A DNA stretch of 55,926 nucleotides from a virus: positions 1 through 55,926 of the IMG/VR virus record IMGVR_UViG_3300017971_001822. One strand, given 5' to 3'. The notes under the pieces were generated by a model. It had not been told where the DNA came from. It searched no databases and was given only the letters and a program-made list of their open reading frames with translations. Positions 46,767 through 53,633 of this stretch are shown here, in pieces (the stretch's first letter is position 1; each line of letters begins with the position of its first letter). The position numbers and the translations under genes were made by a program.

Positions 46767-48039
46767 CTTGTTCTCCGTTTAAGGTTAGTAGACATTCGTG
46801 CCCGCAGTTCCCGCAGGTTGTTTCCCCGCACCCGCCGCACTTTTTGAGACATTCTGCTTTGCACAAGGTTTCACCGCATTCTTCGCATTGACTAATGCAA
46901 TCAGAACAGAGATGTAAATCGGTACATTCATTACACTTTTTAGTACAGTTATTGCATACGATACTTTGACAGTCTTCGCACTTATCTCTGCACTTGTCGC
47001 AAATATCGTCTCCGCATTCGGAACACGACTCTATGCAAGATTCGCAATATTCTTCTTTACATAGGTCGCACGCCTTCACGCACGATTCGCAATGAGTTCC
47101 TCCACAGTAGTAGCAAGATTTCTCACACGATTCGCACACCATACCTCCACATTCGTTGCACGACTGGGCACAGCCCGAATGGAAGATCTCGTCACACGAA
47201 TTACATTTTACTGAACAGTGGCAACACACCCAATCGCCACATTTGCTACATTCATCCATATTGTCGTAGTGATACCAATGGTCACAACTCTCACAATACC
47301 TCTCGTCTTCGCTACCTTGGTCTCCGAACCAATTTTCCAGAGCCACATGCGGAGACTGATCGTTATAGTTGTGTAGAATCGTGTCGATGGTTGTGAACAC
47401 GCTTTCCAGACGACCTTGGTACATTGCTGCTAAAGCAATTTCATCACCATCTCCGAAACACAATACCCCGTCACTTACATGAGGATGTGTGACATAATCG
47501 TTCTCTGCTGCCGGATGTGGATCAAGAGCTTCGATCCATACTAGGACAGACAGCCCGCAGGAAATATCTTTCGACAAGTCCATGTTTATTTGGAACGAGC
47601 CTAGATATACCTCATCGCAATCTCCCCAAAGAGATATTGAGTCAGTCTTTACGCTTAGTACGTTGTTTCTGTACTCGGCTCCACCGAAGAACTTATCTAT
47701 GGCTTTTATCTCATAGAATATTTCCCTGACACTTGGCTCAACCATCTCCTCTCTGGTCTTGCCTTCTATGAGATTTTTAACCATTGCAAGATCTAGGTTT
47801 GCACGCCGACATTGGTCTGTAAGCATGCTGTCCTTGAGATGTTGCTCGGCGACTCTCATACCTTTTCGCTGGCAGTCCAGAGTTTTTCGACACCACTTTT
47901 CAAGTTCTTCGAGCCTTTGTCTTGTTTTGTCGGCGTAGAAGACGATGGTTTCTGTTTCTTTATCTTTCGCCTTCTGTATGCCTCTTACGAGCGTGTCGCA
48001 AAAGGCAGACGCCGCTCGATACATTTGTTTTTCTGTCAT
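46738..48039 (-). CDS. E2-like protein fused to a C-terminal tandem zinc array
   Basis: 433 residues from the ATG at 48039 (GGAG 6 bases upstream). N-terminal helices (1-105) lead to a core (about 112-235) with VWIEALDPHP, THPHVSDGVLCFGDGDEIAL and FTTIDTILHNY. HPH followed by G-x-L/I-C is the E2/RWD-like pattern, with Cys about 194. From about 249 to 416 there are about ten 15-residue units of C-x2-C-x4-C-x2-C, such as CYYCGGTHCESC, CDLCKEEYCESC and CSECGDDICDKC. E2 plus a zinc array suggests a combined E2 and E3-like protein. It sits between Ubl and JAMM genes. Confidence 0.8.
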   Translation of the reverse strand: MTEKQMYRAASAFCDTLVRGIQKAKDKETETIVFYADKTRQRLEELEKWCRKTLDCQRKGMRVAEQHLKDSMLTDQCRRANLDLAMVKNLIEGKTREEMVEPSVREIFYEIKAIDKFFGGAEYRNNVLSVKTDSISLWGDCDEVYLGSFQINMDLSKDISCGLSVLVWIEALDPHPAAENDYVTHPHVSDGVLCFGDGDEIALAAMYQGRLESVFTTIDTILHNYNDQSPHVALENWFGDQGSEDERYCESCDHWYHYDNMDECSKCGDWVCCHCSVKCNSCDEIFHSGCAQSCNECGGMVCESCEKSCYYCGGTHCESCVKACDLCKEEYCESCIESCSECGDDICDKCRDKCEDCQSIVCNNCTKKCNECTDLHLCSDCISQCEECGETLCKAECLKKCGGCGETTCGNCGHECLLTLNGEQDGIQETNQI

Positions 48040-48059
48040 CGTTCGCTCCATAGGAAATA

Positions 48060-48083
48060 GGGGAGCGGCTTCCGCCGCCCCCC
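48060..48083 (-). promoter_or_regulatory. Strong hairpin between the Ubl and E2 genes
   Basis: On the transcript: GGGGGCGGC-GGAA-GCCGCUCCCC, a 10-base-pair stem (one G-U) closed by a GGAA (GNRA-type) loop, starting about ten bases after the Ubl stop. No U-run follows, so it is not a classical terminator. It may attenuate transcription or protect the Ubl message from decay, giving more Ubl than enzyme. Confidence 0.6.
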
Positions 48084-48093
48084 GGAGAGAGAA

Positions 48094-48336
48094 CTAGCAG
48101 ACAGCCCCATCGACCTTCTTCGGACTCAGCGTAACACGCATGTTGTCGTGCAGAGGGGTGTCGAGATTGCTGATCTGCTCGGAGTCGCCATTGGGATACC
48201 GCAGACTTACGGTGAAATCATAGGTATCGCCGCCAAAGTGATTTTGGAGGAACTCGGCGACAGAGACGCCATCTTCCGTCGTGATACGACGGGGCAGACC
48301 GCTACCGTCATTGGTAGCAAGAGTTACATTAATCAT
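48094..48336 (-). CDS. Ubiquitin-like beta-grasp protein
   Basis: 80 residues. The predicted order is strand-strand-helix-strand-strand: MINVTLATND, LPRRITTEDGVSVAEFLQNH (strand and helix), DFTVSLRYPNGDSE, and LDTPLHDNMRVTLSPKKVDG. The turn L-H-D-N-M-R-V-T-L-S-P resembles the ThiS/MoaD stretch L-x-D-G-D-x-V-x-x-x-P before the terminal glycine. The C-terminus is GAVC rather than GG, so processing after G77 or A78 is possible. GGAG precedes the ATG. It is first in the operon with E2, JAMM and E1 genes. Confidence 0.75.
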   Translation of the reverse strand: MINVTLATNDGSGLPRRITTEDGVSVAEFLQNHFGGDTYDFTVSLRYPNGDSEQISNLDTPLHDNMRVTLSPKKVDGAVC

Positions 48337-48365
48337 ACCTTTGCTCCTGTAATAGAGGTGAAGGG

Positions 48366-48390
48366 ATAGACAGTCACGTTAACTGTCTAT
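48366..48390. repeat. Inverted repeat ATAGACAGT...ACTGTCTAT ahead of the Ubl operon
   Basis: Perfect 9-base arms with a 7-base loop, overlapping the stop codon of the upstream gene and lying about 30 bases before the Ubl start. No U-run follows. It is a candidate operator or RNA processing stem. Confidence 0.65.
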
Positions 48391-48590
48391 AAAAGTTCCC
48401 GCATTCGTACAACATCCCTGAGAGAGACAGACTCCATCTCGATTTCGCTTTCCCATCGCCCGGTCTTCGGGTTTTCCTTGGGAACCTTCCAAGATACAGT
48501 CATCGCCTTCTCGCCTATCGAGACAATTTGACACAAGGCAAAATACGCCTTCCTCGTGAGCAACTCAACTTCAGAGCCCTTCTGGATCAT
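48387..48590 (-). CDS. Small hypothetical protein
   Basis: 67 residues from the ATG at 48590 (GGGAG six bases upstream). IQKGSEVELLTRKAYFALCQ and KAMTVSWKVPKENPKTGRW suggest a small beta-barrel of the SH3/KOW kind. It is directly upstream of the Ubl operon and may be part of it. Confidence 0.45.
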   Translation of the reverse strand: MIQKGSEVELLTRKAYFALCQIVSIGEKAMTVSWKVPKENPKTGRWESEIEMESVSLRDVVRMRELL

Positions 48591-48858
48591 AGTCATCTCC
48601 CTCTGCTTGTGCGTCAAGCATTCTTCTTAGGTATCCGTTTTCTCTTCGTGTTGCCTCAAGATCAAACAGAATATACTTAATTGACAACCGAAGGAAGTCG
48701 ATTGAATCTTGTAGAGCACTTACCGTTTCCTTCAGTTCTTTGTGGCGACTTTTAGTCTCTTTCGCCAACTGTTCGAGCTTTGCTCTTTCGGACTGCGGTA
48801 GTGATCCAATCTCTTGAACTAGCTCCGCTAGTTTACGTTGAAATTCTTCTTCTTTCAT
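48571..48858 (-). CDS. Coiled-coil protein
   Basis: 95 residues, continuous coiled coil: ELKETVSALQDSIDFLRLSI then YILFDLEATRRENGYLRRML. The F-D-L-E-A-T-R-R-E-N stretch is something I associate with small planctomycete proteins, but I cannot confirm this. The ATG at 48858 follows AGGAAAT. Function unknown. Confidence 0.5.
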   Translation of the reverse strand: MKEEEFQRKLAELVQEIGSLPQSERAKLEQLAKETKSRHKELKETVSALQDSIDFLRLSIKYILFDLEATRRENGYLRRMLDAQAEGDDYDPEGL

Positions 48859-48866
48859 TTTATTTC

Positions 48867-48971
48867 CTACCACAAGGCTAGAGTAACCAGCACCGTTAGT
48901 GCTGCTGTTTTTGGAAGGCCAGACAGACGATGTATCGTCGGCATGACCAGTAAGATGAATATTACGCCCAT
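48867..48971 (-). CDS. Small membrane peptide
   Basis: 34 residues, ATG at 48971 with GGAG six bases upstream. GVIFILLVMPTIHRL and AALTVLVTLALW are two hydrophobic stretches separated by a short polar turn. It ends just before the coiled-coil gene and lies downstream of another membrane protein. Confidence 0.5.
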   Translation of the reverse strand: MGVIFILLVMPTIHRLSGLPKTAALTVLVTLALW

Positions 48972-48973
48972 AG

Positions 48974-49195
48974 CTATCTCCTGCTTCTACGTTTGCTTGT
49001 TCCGAATAAGCCAGATAGATAGGCTGTGATTAGTACGCACGAGACAACAAAGAGACAAAATGCTCCAGAGATCCAGATAGGAGAAAGCACCCACCACCAA
49101 GACCAGTCGATCTTGTCTATTAGTTTCAGCGTGATGAAGACAAGGGTCAATAGTCCTACAAATCCGATACCTCCAGAACTGTTTGAATCAGCCAT
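48974..49195 (-). CDS. Small membrane protein (transmembrane Fragile-X-F-like)
   Basis: 73 residues. IDWSWWWVLSPIWISGAFCL plus two hydrophobic helices match a phage/bacterial family often labelled transmembrane Fragile-X-F. Basic C-terminus (KRRSRR). AGGAG precedes the ATG. Function unknown. Confidence 0.6.
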   Translation of the reverse strand: MADSNSSGGIGFVGLLTLVFITLKLIDKIDWSWWWVLSPIWISGAFCLFVVSCVLITAYLSGLFGTSKRRSRR

Positions 49196-49205
49196 TTTAA
49201 ATCTC

Positions 49206-49457
49206 CTAATAGTAGTTTGTATTTCTTTTCTGTTTAGTTAAGTCTGGGCGATCATCTGTGATCTCCCATTCCTTGGTTTCGCAGTTAAGACGGAAGCTGC
49301 CGTAGTTGCGCCTTGGGATAGATCTAATAATCCACAGTGCTTCGGCAAAGTCGTCTGATACAGACAATACGAGCTTCGCTAATCTTTTGGCGTGCGATTG
49401 AGGTAGATTTGGGAACACTCGCCGTATCTCGACTACAATTATCTCTATGTCTGTCAT
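49206..49457 (-). CDS. Hypothetical protein
   Basis: 83 residues: IIVVEIRRVFPNLPQSHAKR then LAKLVLSVSDDFAEAL, then a short charged end with IPRRNYGSFRLNCETKEWE. GGGAG precedes the ATG. The 138 bases between this gene and the receiver-domain gene hold no convincing frame. Confidence 0.5.
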   Translation of the reverse strand: MTDIEIIVVEIRRVFPNLPQSHAKRLAKLVLSVSDDFAEALWIIRSIPRRNYGSFRLNCETKEWEITDDRPDLTKQKRNTNYY

Positions 49458-49595
49458 GTCGATCTCCCAAAATGCGCAAAGTCAAGGGGCACGGCACAGG
49501 AGACTGTGAAGGCGCGATGTTTTCTGCTCTCGGAGGAATTCAAAAAAGAGCGAAAACCGACACAATCCCCTATGTCATGCCCCAGACTATAGCCA

Positions 49596-49967
49596 CTATT
49601 CTTCTTCGTTAGTTTCTACGCATGCCCTAATGTTCAGGAAACAGAAAGGCACTTTGATTGCTTTGGGCAGGATGCCCTTCATCCGCTCCGCGCCGCCCGG
49701 ATTTGCGCTGTGAATGACTATGTATGCGTCTTCATTATTCGTTCCAACGATTGCTTTTGCTACCTGATAGCCAGTGTTCCAATAGTCCGAATCCACCATC
49801 TGTTGACCGCCCAGATCGTGATCCAGAAAGATTATATCATACTGCTTTCTCTTGACTAGATCAATCCCAGACGTTGCATCGGTTGCGAAATCAATCTGGT
49901 GTCCGACGAGTTCCTGCGAGAATCTGGCTATCCTCGCATCGTTGTCTTCAACAACTAGGATTTTCAT
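49596..49967 (-). CDS. Receiver-like domain, cREC type (cyclic-phosphate processing)
   Basis: 123 residues. ILVVEDNDARIARFSQEL starts a CheY-like fold and IIFLDHDLGGQ is the phosphoacceptor strand, but with D-H-D-L-G-G. VIHSANPGGAERMKGIL replaces the usual receiver threonine/lysine end with H-S-x-N-P-x-G. That wording matches the cREC group proposed to process cyclic phosphates, rather than two-component signalling. No histidine kinase is nearby. It may work with the Pnkp-like RNA repair enzyme (inference). Confidence 0.7.
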   Translation of the reverse strand: MKILVVEDNDARIARFSQELVGHQIDFATDATSGIDLVKRKQYDIIFLDHDLGGQQMVDSDYWNTGYQVAKAIVGTNNEDAYIVIHSANPGGAERMKGILPKAIKVPFCFLNIRACVETNEEE

Positions 49968-50256
49968 CGTTTTCTCCTGACAGGTAGTCCATGGCTTCTT
50001 TGACCGTCATGCGATTGGCCTTGATTTCCTGTTTGACGTACTCGAATTTCAGACGGCTATCTGGCCGCAGATCCAGTTCGAGCGTTTCGTCAACTGCTTT
50101 CAGGAAATACTTTGGTTTTAGTTGTCGCAGCGCCAGTATTTTTGACTGATTCGAAAACAGAGGATTGCTGGAGATATCCAGCAGCCTCATTTGGTCTGCG
50201 TGCAACTTAGCCGCTCGCTCTTTGTCTCTTTTCTTGTTTTTTCTCTTTTTGGGCAT
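49948..50256 (-). CDS. Basic hypothetical protein
   Basis: 102 residues; a very basic start (PKKRKNKKRDKERAAKLHAD), then helical segments. GGAG precedes the ATG. It could bind nucleic acid. Overlaps the cREC gene by 20 bases. Confidence 0.5.
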   Translation of the reverse strand: MPKKRKNKKRDKERAAKLHADQMRLLDISSNPLFSNQSKILALRQLKPKYFLKAVDETLELDLRPDSRLKFEYVKQEIKANRMTVKEAMDYLSGENDENPSC

Positions 50257-50507
50257 TATGACTCCAGCGTGATGCTATTAACGAGTTCCAGACCGTCCAA
50301 ATCATTCAAGTCGGCGTAGAGGCTTACTCGTCCAGTTTCGAGATCAACGGCCACGAGAGACTGGGTCAGCTTGTCTCTTGGGACAAGGCTGGCAATATTC
50401 CCGGCGAGTTCTACTACCATAAATACTCTTCCATCGCACGAATCCGTAATTATATCGCCGGGCTTGAATTTGTATTCTGTTGCAAGCTTTACGTTTTTGA
50501 CTTTCAT
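50256..50507 (-). CDS. Small beta-rich hypothetical protein
   Basis: 83 residues from the ATG overlapping the previous stop (TAATG), GGAGG upstream. YKFKPGDIITDSCDGRVFMV suggests a small SH3-like barrel. Function unknown. Confidence 0.5.
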   Translation of the reverse strand: MKVKNVKLATEYKFKPGDIITDSCDGRVFMVVELAGNIASLVPRDKLTQSLVAVDLETGRVSLYADLNDLDGLELVNSITLES

Positions 50508-50857
50508 TAGTCGTCCTCCACGCAAGAGCCATCATCGTTGTGCGTTATGTGATGACAGCCGCATCCCTTGCAGAATCTTTTGTCTTCGACAAATCCATCG
50601 CACCCACAACCATGCATCATACATGAGCCGTCATCGGCACAATGCCAGTCTCTCGAACAGCCACACTCACAAATCGGCTCGACATCTGTCAGTCGAAAAA
50701 TATCCAGCCATTCCTTCCCGCAATCGACACATGAGGTGCGCGCCTCTACCCTATCCTCTTCGTCTTGCATTTTGCCGGGAACGATGTTGTCCGATCCGCA
50801 ATATGGACAATGTACGCCACCGCCTTCAAGATATTTCGCCTTTTGTTCTTCAGTCAT
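50507..50857 (-). CDS. Multi-zinc-ribbon protein
   Basis: 116 residues. CPYCGSDNIVPGK...CVDCGKEWLD is a standard zinc ribbon. CECGCSRDWHCADDGSCMMHGCGCDGF and CKGCGCHHITHNDDGSC are two further Cys/His units, with a repeat of D-D-G-S-C. AGGAG precedes the ATG. Function unknown. Confidence 0.55.
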   Translation of the reverse strand: MTEEQKAKYLEGGGVHCPYCGSDNIVPGKMQDEEDRVEARTSCVDCGKEWLDIFRLTDVEPICECGCSRDWHCADDGSCMMHGCGCDGFVEDKRFCKGCGCHHITHNDDGSCVEDD

Positions 50858-51221
50858 CTTTGACTCCTAATGTATGTTTTATATCTCTGAATCTGTAACC
50901 GTCATTGATCAACCGAGCGAGTTCGCTGATGATCCTTTGCCTTTCAGACTCCTCCAAAGGCTTGTATGGTTTGATGCCGCCCACTGGCTCTATCCTTCCA
51001 CGTCCAGCACAGGCATAGCACATCTCTTCTTCATCCTCGTCGCTTGTGATGATATCTCCGAAGCCGCCGCACTCTGGGCACGTCACGACTTTGGCTTTCA
51101 TGTTTCCTTCATACAAACATAAGCCACCCACGTCGCCGCCGCAGCATTCAACGATCATGGCCTGACCATTTTCGTCGGGCTTAAATCCGATACAATCGCA
51201 CGAATACTTGACAAGTTCCAT
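50850..51221 (-). CDS. DnaJ-type zinc-finger-like protein
   Basis: 123 residues. CPECGGFGDI...CYACAGRGRI are C-x-x-C-x-G-x-G repeats as in the DnaJ zinc finger, without a J-domain; CDCIGFKPDENG and ECCGG precede them. A helical tail follows (RIISELARLINDGYRFRDIK). AAGGAG precedes the ATG. Possible RNA or protein binding. Confidence 0.55.
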   Translation of the reverse strand: MELVKYSCDCIGFKPDENGQAMIVECCGGDVGGLCLYEGNMKAKVVTCPECGGFGDIITSDEDEEEMCYACAGRGRIEPVGGIKPYKPLEESERQRIISELARLINDGYRFRDIKHTLGVKDD

Positions 51222-51230
51222 GACAACTCC

Positions 51231-51755
51231 TTATCCAAAGATCTGTCTAAGCTGATCATCTCGCCGCTTCTTCGCGTTTGATTCCCAATCACCAGCAAGC
51301 GTCGTTTTCCTCTGGAAGCTACCCGCTTTCTGAAAACTGCCGACATGGGTAATTCTGGTTTGGCCTCTTGTGTTTTTCCCTCTCATTTTGACAAAGGCAT
51401 CCCAGACATCTATGTGATCTTGGCGAGACAACTGATCCATTATCGCATCCGCCCAAATATCTAGGACTTCTTCGTGAACAGATGAGCCAATGCCGCGAGT
51501 ATAATACTCGAATTGGTCGAGAACTTGATCTACCCCGAAGTCTGTTAGATCGTTGTCCAAGAATGCGCCGACAATCTCGCCGTCAGACAGAGTGATTCTA
51601 TCTTGGCAGTCTTGTCTGTAATAGCAATGATTGTAATAGTCGTCCTCTGTCTGTTGGCCGCAGTAGGGGCCTTTCGGCGTGAATCCTTGCGAGATAAGAT
51701 GAAAATCTGCACATTTCTCACAAATCCACAAGTTGTTGTAGAGATAGAGGTTCAT
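51231..51755 (-). CDS. Zinc-finger-like hypothetical protein
   Basis: 174 residues from the ATG at 51755 (AAGGAG upstream). WICEKCADFHLISQGF with later CYYRQDC give possible zinc ligands. The middle is acidic/helical, the end basic (KKRRDDQLRQIFG). Not recognised. Confidence 0.5.
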   Translation of the reverse strand: MNLYLYNNLWICEKCADFHLISQGFTPKGPYCGQQTEDDYYNHCYYRQDCQDRITLSDGEIVGAFLDNDLTDFGVDQVLDQFEYYTRGIGSSVHEEVLDIWADAIMDQLSRQDHIDVWDAFVKMRGKNTRGQTRITHVGSFQKAGSFQRKTTLAGDWESNAKKRRDDQLRQIFG

Positions 51756-51765
51756 GGTAGCTCCT

Positions 51766-52023
51766 TTAGCCTTGAATGTCACATTTCTCCTGAGCAGACG
51801 CGATTACGTTAAGAAAGATCTCGCCGAGACAACTGTCGGGATGTCTCCAATCTCGATAAGCCTTGAGACCGCCCTTAATCACATCCCACATCACCTTGAC
51901 CGCAGATTCGTGGTCTGGCAATTGCTCGCTGATGTAATGCATATTCGGGCCGACAACCATCACATGAGAGCCAGCGGCATCTGTCGCCGCCGTGATTTTG
52001 ATTTCGTCTACCTTTGTTTGCAT
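51766..52023 (-). CDS. Small hypothetical protein
   Basis: 85 residues from the ATG at 52023 (GAGGAG upstream). TKVDEIKITAATDAAGSHVM then VVGPNMHYISEQLPDHESA look like an alpha/beta domain. Function unknown. Confidence 0.5.
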   Translation of the reverse strand: MQTKVDEIKITAATDAAGSHVMVVGPNMHYISEQLPDHESAVKVMWDVIKGGLKAYRDWRHPDSCLGEIFLNVIASAQEKCDIQG

Positions 52024-52205
52024 GGATAAGCTCCTCTGACCCACCAGCCAGTTATCTGACTAACGGGGATTGTGAATGAGATGAAAGCCAAATGCGCAAG
52101 GGCATGCCATTCTGGAGCCACCTTGCAGATGACTACCAGACTTGTGTACCACAGAATGATCCAGCACCCCATAAGGAATGCGTGTACGACAAGATTGTAT
52201 AACAT
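52008..52205 (-). CDS. Small membrane protein
   Basis: 65 residues with two hydrophobic segments (LMGCWIILWYTSLVVICKV; ALAHLAFISFTIPVSQITG). GGAG precedes the ATG. Function unknown. Confidence 0.5.
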   Translation of the reverse strand: MLYNLVVHAFLMGCWIILWYTSLVVICKVAPEWHALAHLAFISFTIPVSQITGWWVRGAYPCKQR

Positions 52206-52206
52206 A

Positions 52207-52476
52207 TCAGTCTCCTGAATTTCGTTCGTCCCAGTATTTGGACGGATTCAACATATATTCCTCAGCGTTATGAAAGCCGGGGACTTGATCTCTGACGTCT
52301 ACGCTGTGCGCATCCGTGATAGTCCTGCTAGCGTAGCTGTCGACGTTTTGTGGGAGTCCCCTCTTTTGTCGTTGGCGACTTTTGATGTTGGCCAGCGCAA
52401 CTTCGCAGTCATGTATATTACCCGAAAAGACGTGTTCGGTGACGACAGTCGTCGTCTCGATAATCCTGACTACCAT
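52207..52476 (-). CDS. Small hypothetical protein
   Basis: 89 residues: VVRIIETTTVVTEHVFSGNI then a charged loop and FHNAEEYMLNPSKYWDE. AAGGAG precedes the ATG. Not recognised. Confidence 0.5.
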   Translation of the reverse strand: MVVRIIETTTVVTEHVFSGNIHDCEVALANIKSRQRQKRGLPQNVDSYASRTITDAHSVDVRDQVPGFHNAEEYMLNPSKYWDERNSGD

Positions 52477-52479
52477 ATT

Positions 52480-52752
52480 TTACTCCTTCTTTACTATGAT
52501 CTCGCCACAATGGGGGCACTGTTCGTGTTTCTCACAACAGTCTTCGCAGTATGTGTTATTGTCTGCCTTTACCATGCTGTCGTCGCTGACCCATTCGTCG
52601 CAGATTGCACATCGGTTGAAGTAGCCACCTTCTAGGCCAGACTCCATGCATTCTCGCAGATCATCTTCTTTTGTTGTGTTAACGACTAACAGTTCAGTGT
52701 CGTTCCCATCTTCGTCAATCGAGACAATTTTGTACCTCTTTAGCTCTAGCAT
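52480..52752 (-). CDS. Zinc-ribbon protein
   Basis: 90 residues. The N-terminus is beta-rich (ELKRYKIVSIDEDGNDTELL); CAICDEW...CEDCCEKHEQCPHCGE is a Cys array of two zinc sites. AGGAG precedes the ATG; it overlaps the upstream gene by 38 bases. Confidence 0.55.
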   Translation of the reverse strand: MLELKRYKIVSIDEDGNDTELLVVNTTKEDDLRECMESGLEGGYFNRCAICDEWVSDDSMVKADNNTYCEDCCEKHEQCPHCGEIIVKKE

Positions 52753-53344
52753 CCCAAGCTCTCCTTTCGGCTTCGATGACCCCGCTTAGTCTGGGGACTA
52801 TAATTGTTTTCGCATCTTCTCTGTACGACCTTTCGTCTTCCTTTCGAAGTTCTTCTTCGACTTTCCTCAACACAGGCCCGATTGGTTCTCCGAGAGGAAC
52901 GATTATTCCGCGATTCCAACTAATTTTATATCTTCTGACAATACGGAATTCTGTTACCAATCCCCAGTCGATGTCTTTCTCTGCCCATTCCTCGTCATCC
53001 GCCTTTTGTTCTGCTTCCGCCTCTCTTTTGCTCCGCAGCGCGTCAAACAGACTAGCCCAGTGACATGTCCCACCGGCTTGAGTCCATTCGGACGTGTGCT
53101 CTGCGCTGACAGTCCTATTTTGGACTTCCCAAGTTGGCCAGTACACAGAATTGCGCCTGTCGTACCAACTGCGATCCTCTTCCCATTCTTGTTCGCCTTT
53201 CCATTCGAGCCCGCAGACGGGACATAATTTCCATCCGTCCATGCCGCTGCGCAGTTCCCAATCCGCCATGCACCAAAGACACTGGTAGATGCAACACCCG
53301 TCGTCTGTGTATCTGACGTAACGCCAATAAGGAAATTTTGGCAT
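52715..53344 (-). CDS. Hypothetical protein with zinc ribbon start
   Basis: 209 residues. CLWCMADWELRSGMDGWKLC followed by PVCG is a zinc ribbon near the N-terminus (about 23-44). A tryptophan-rich region and a charged helical half follow. GGAG precedes the ATG. Function unknown. Confidence 0.55.
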   Translation of the reverse strand: MPKFPYWRYVRYTDDGCCIYQCLWCMADWELRSGMDGWKLCPVCGLEWKGEQEWEEDRSWYDRRNSVYWPTWEVQNRTVSAEHTSEWTQAGGTCHWASLFDALRSKREAEAEQKADDEEWAEKDIDWGLVTEFRIVRRYKISWNRGIIVPLGEPIGPVLRKVEEELRKEDERSYREDAKTIIVPRLSGVIEAERRAWDARAKEVQNCLD

Positions 53345-53347
53345 TGC

Positions 53348-53623
53348 TTACTCCTTAAGGTATCTGAGATATATTCCAACGGCGGTTTCGACACCTTCGA
53401 TGTACGCTGGACTGGAGATATCGATGCCAGCGCGAGCATGAGCCAGTATCGTTGATTCTATACCGTCGACTGCTGCATTGTAGTATCTTCGATTGCCATG
53501 TTCCACTTCATCTACATCCCAGTCTAGCTCGCCATCGTCTATTGTCAAGTCGGAACAAATACTGCCGCTATTGTCGTCCTCGACTTTTACAACGATTCCG
53601 AAGCATGGTAGTTTAATGGTCAT
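53348..53623 (-). CDS. Hypothetical protein
   Basis: 91 residues from the ATG at 53623 (AAGGAG upstream). IKLPCFGIVVKVEDDNSGSI then a long acidic/helical region with YYNAAVDGIESTILAHARAG. Similar short proteins are common in phages. Function unknown. Confidence 0.5.
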   Translation of the reverse strand: MTIKLPCFGIVVKVEDDNSGSICSDLTIDDGELDWDVDEVEHGNRRYYNAAVDGIESTILAHARAGIDISSPAYIEGVETAVGIYLRYLKE

Positions 53624-53633
53624 GGTTTTCTCC

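Noticed and set aside
48060-48083. Rho-independent terminator after the Ubl gene
   Set aside because: The hairpin is strong but no U-run follows, and the next gene begins about 20 bases later in the same operon.
45161-48336. Lambda K/I-type tail assembly genes or a CBASS Cap2/Cap3 pair
   Set aside because: There is no tail gene, NlpC domain or nucleotide cyclase; separate E1, E2 and Ubl genes are present.
49458-49595. A plus-strand frame starting near 49473
   Set aside because: It lacks a ribosome site and promoter, and it lies in a short gap in a minus-strand block.
49596-49967. A two-component response regulator
   Set aside because: No output domain or kinase is present and the conserved H-S-x-N-P-x-G replaces receiver switch residues, which fits cREC better.
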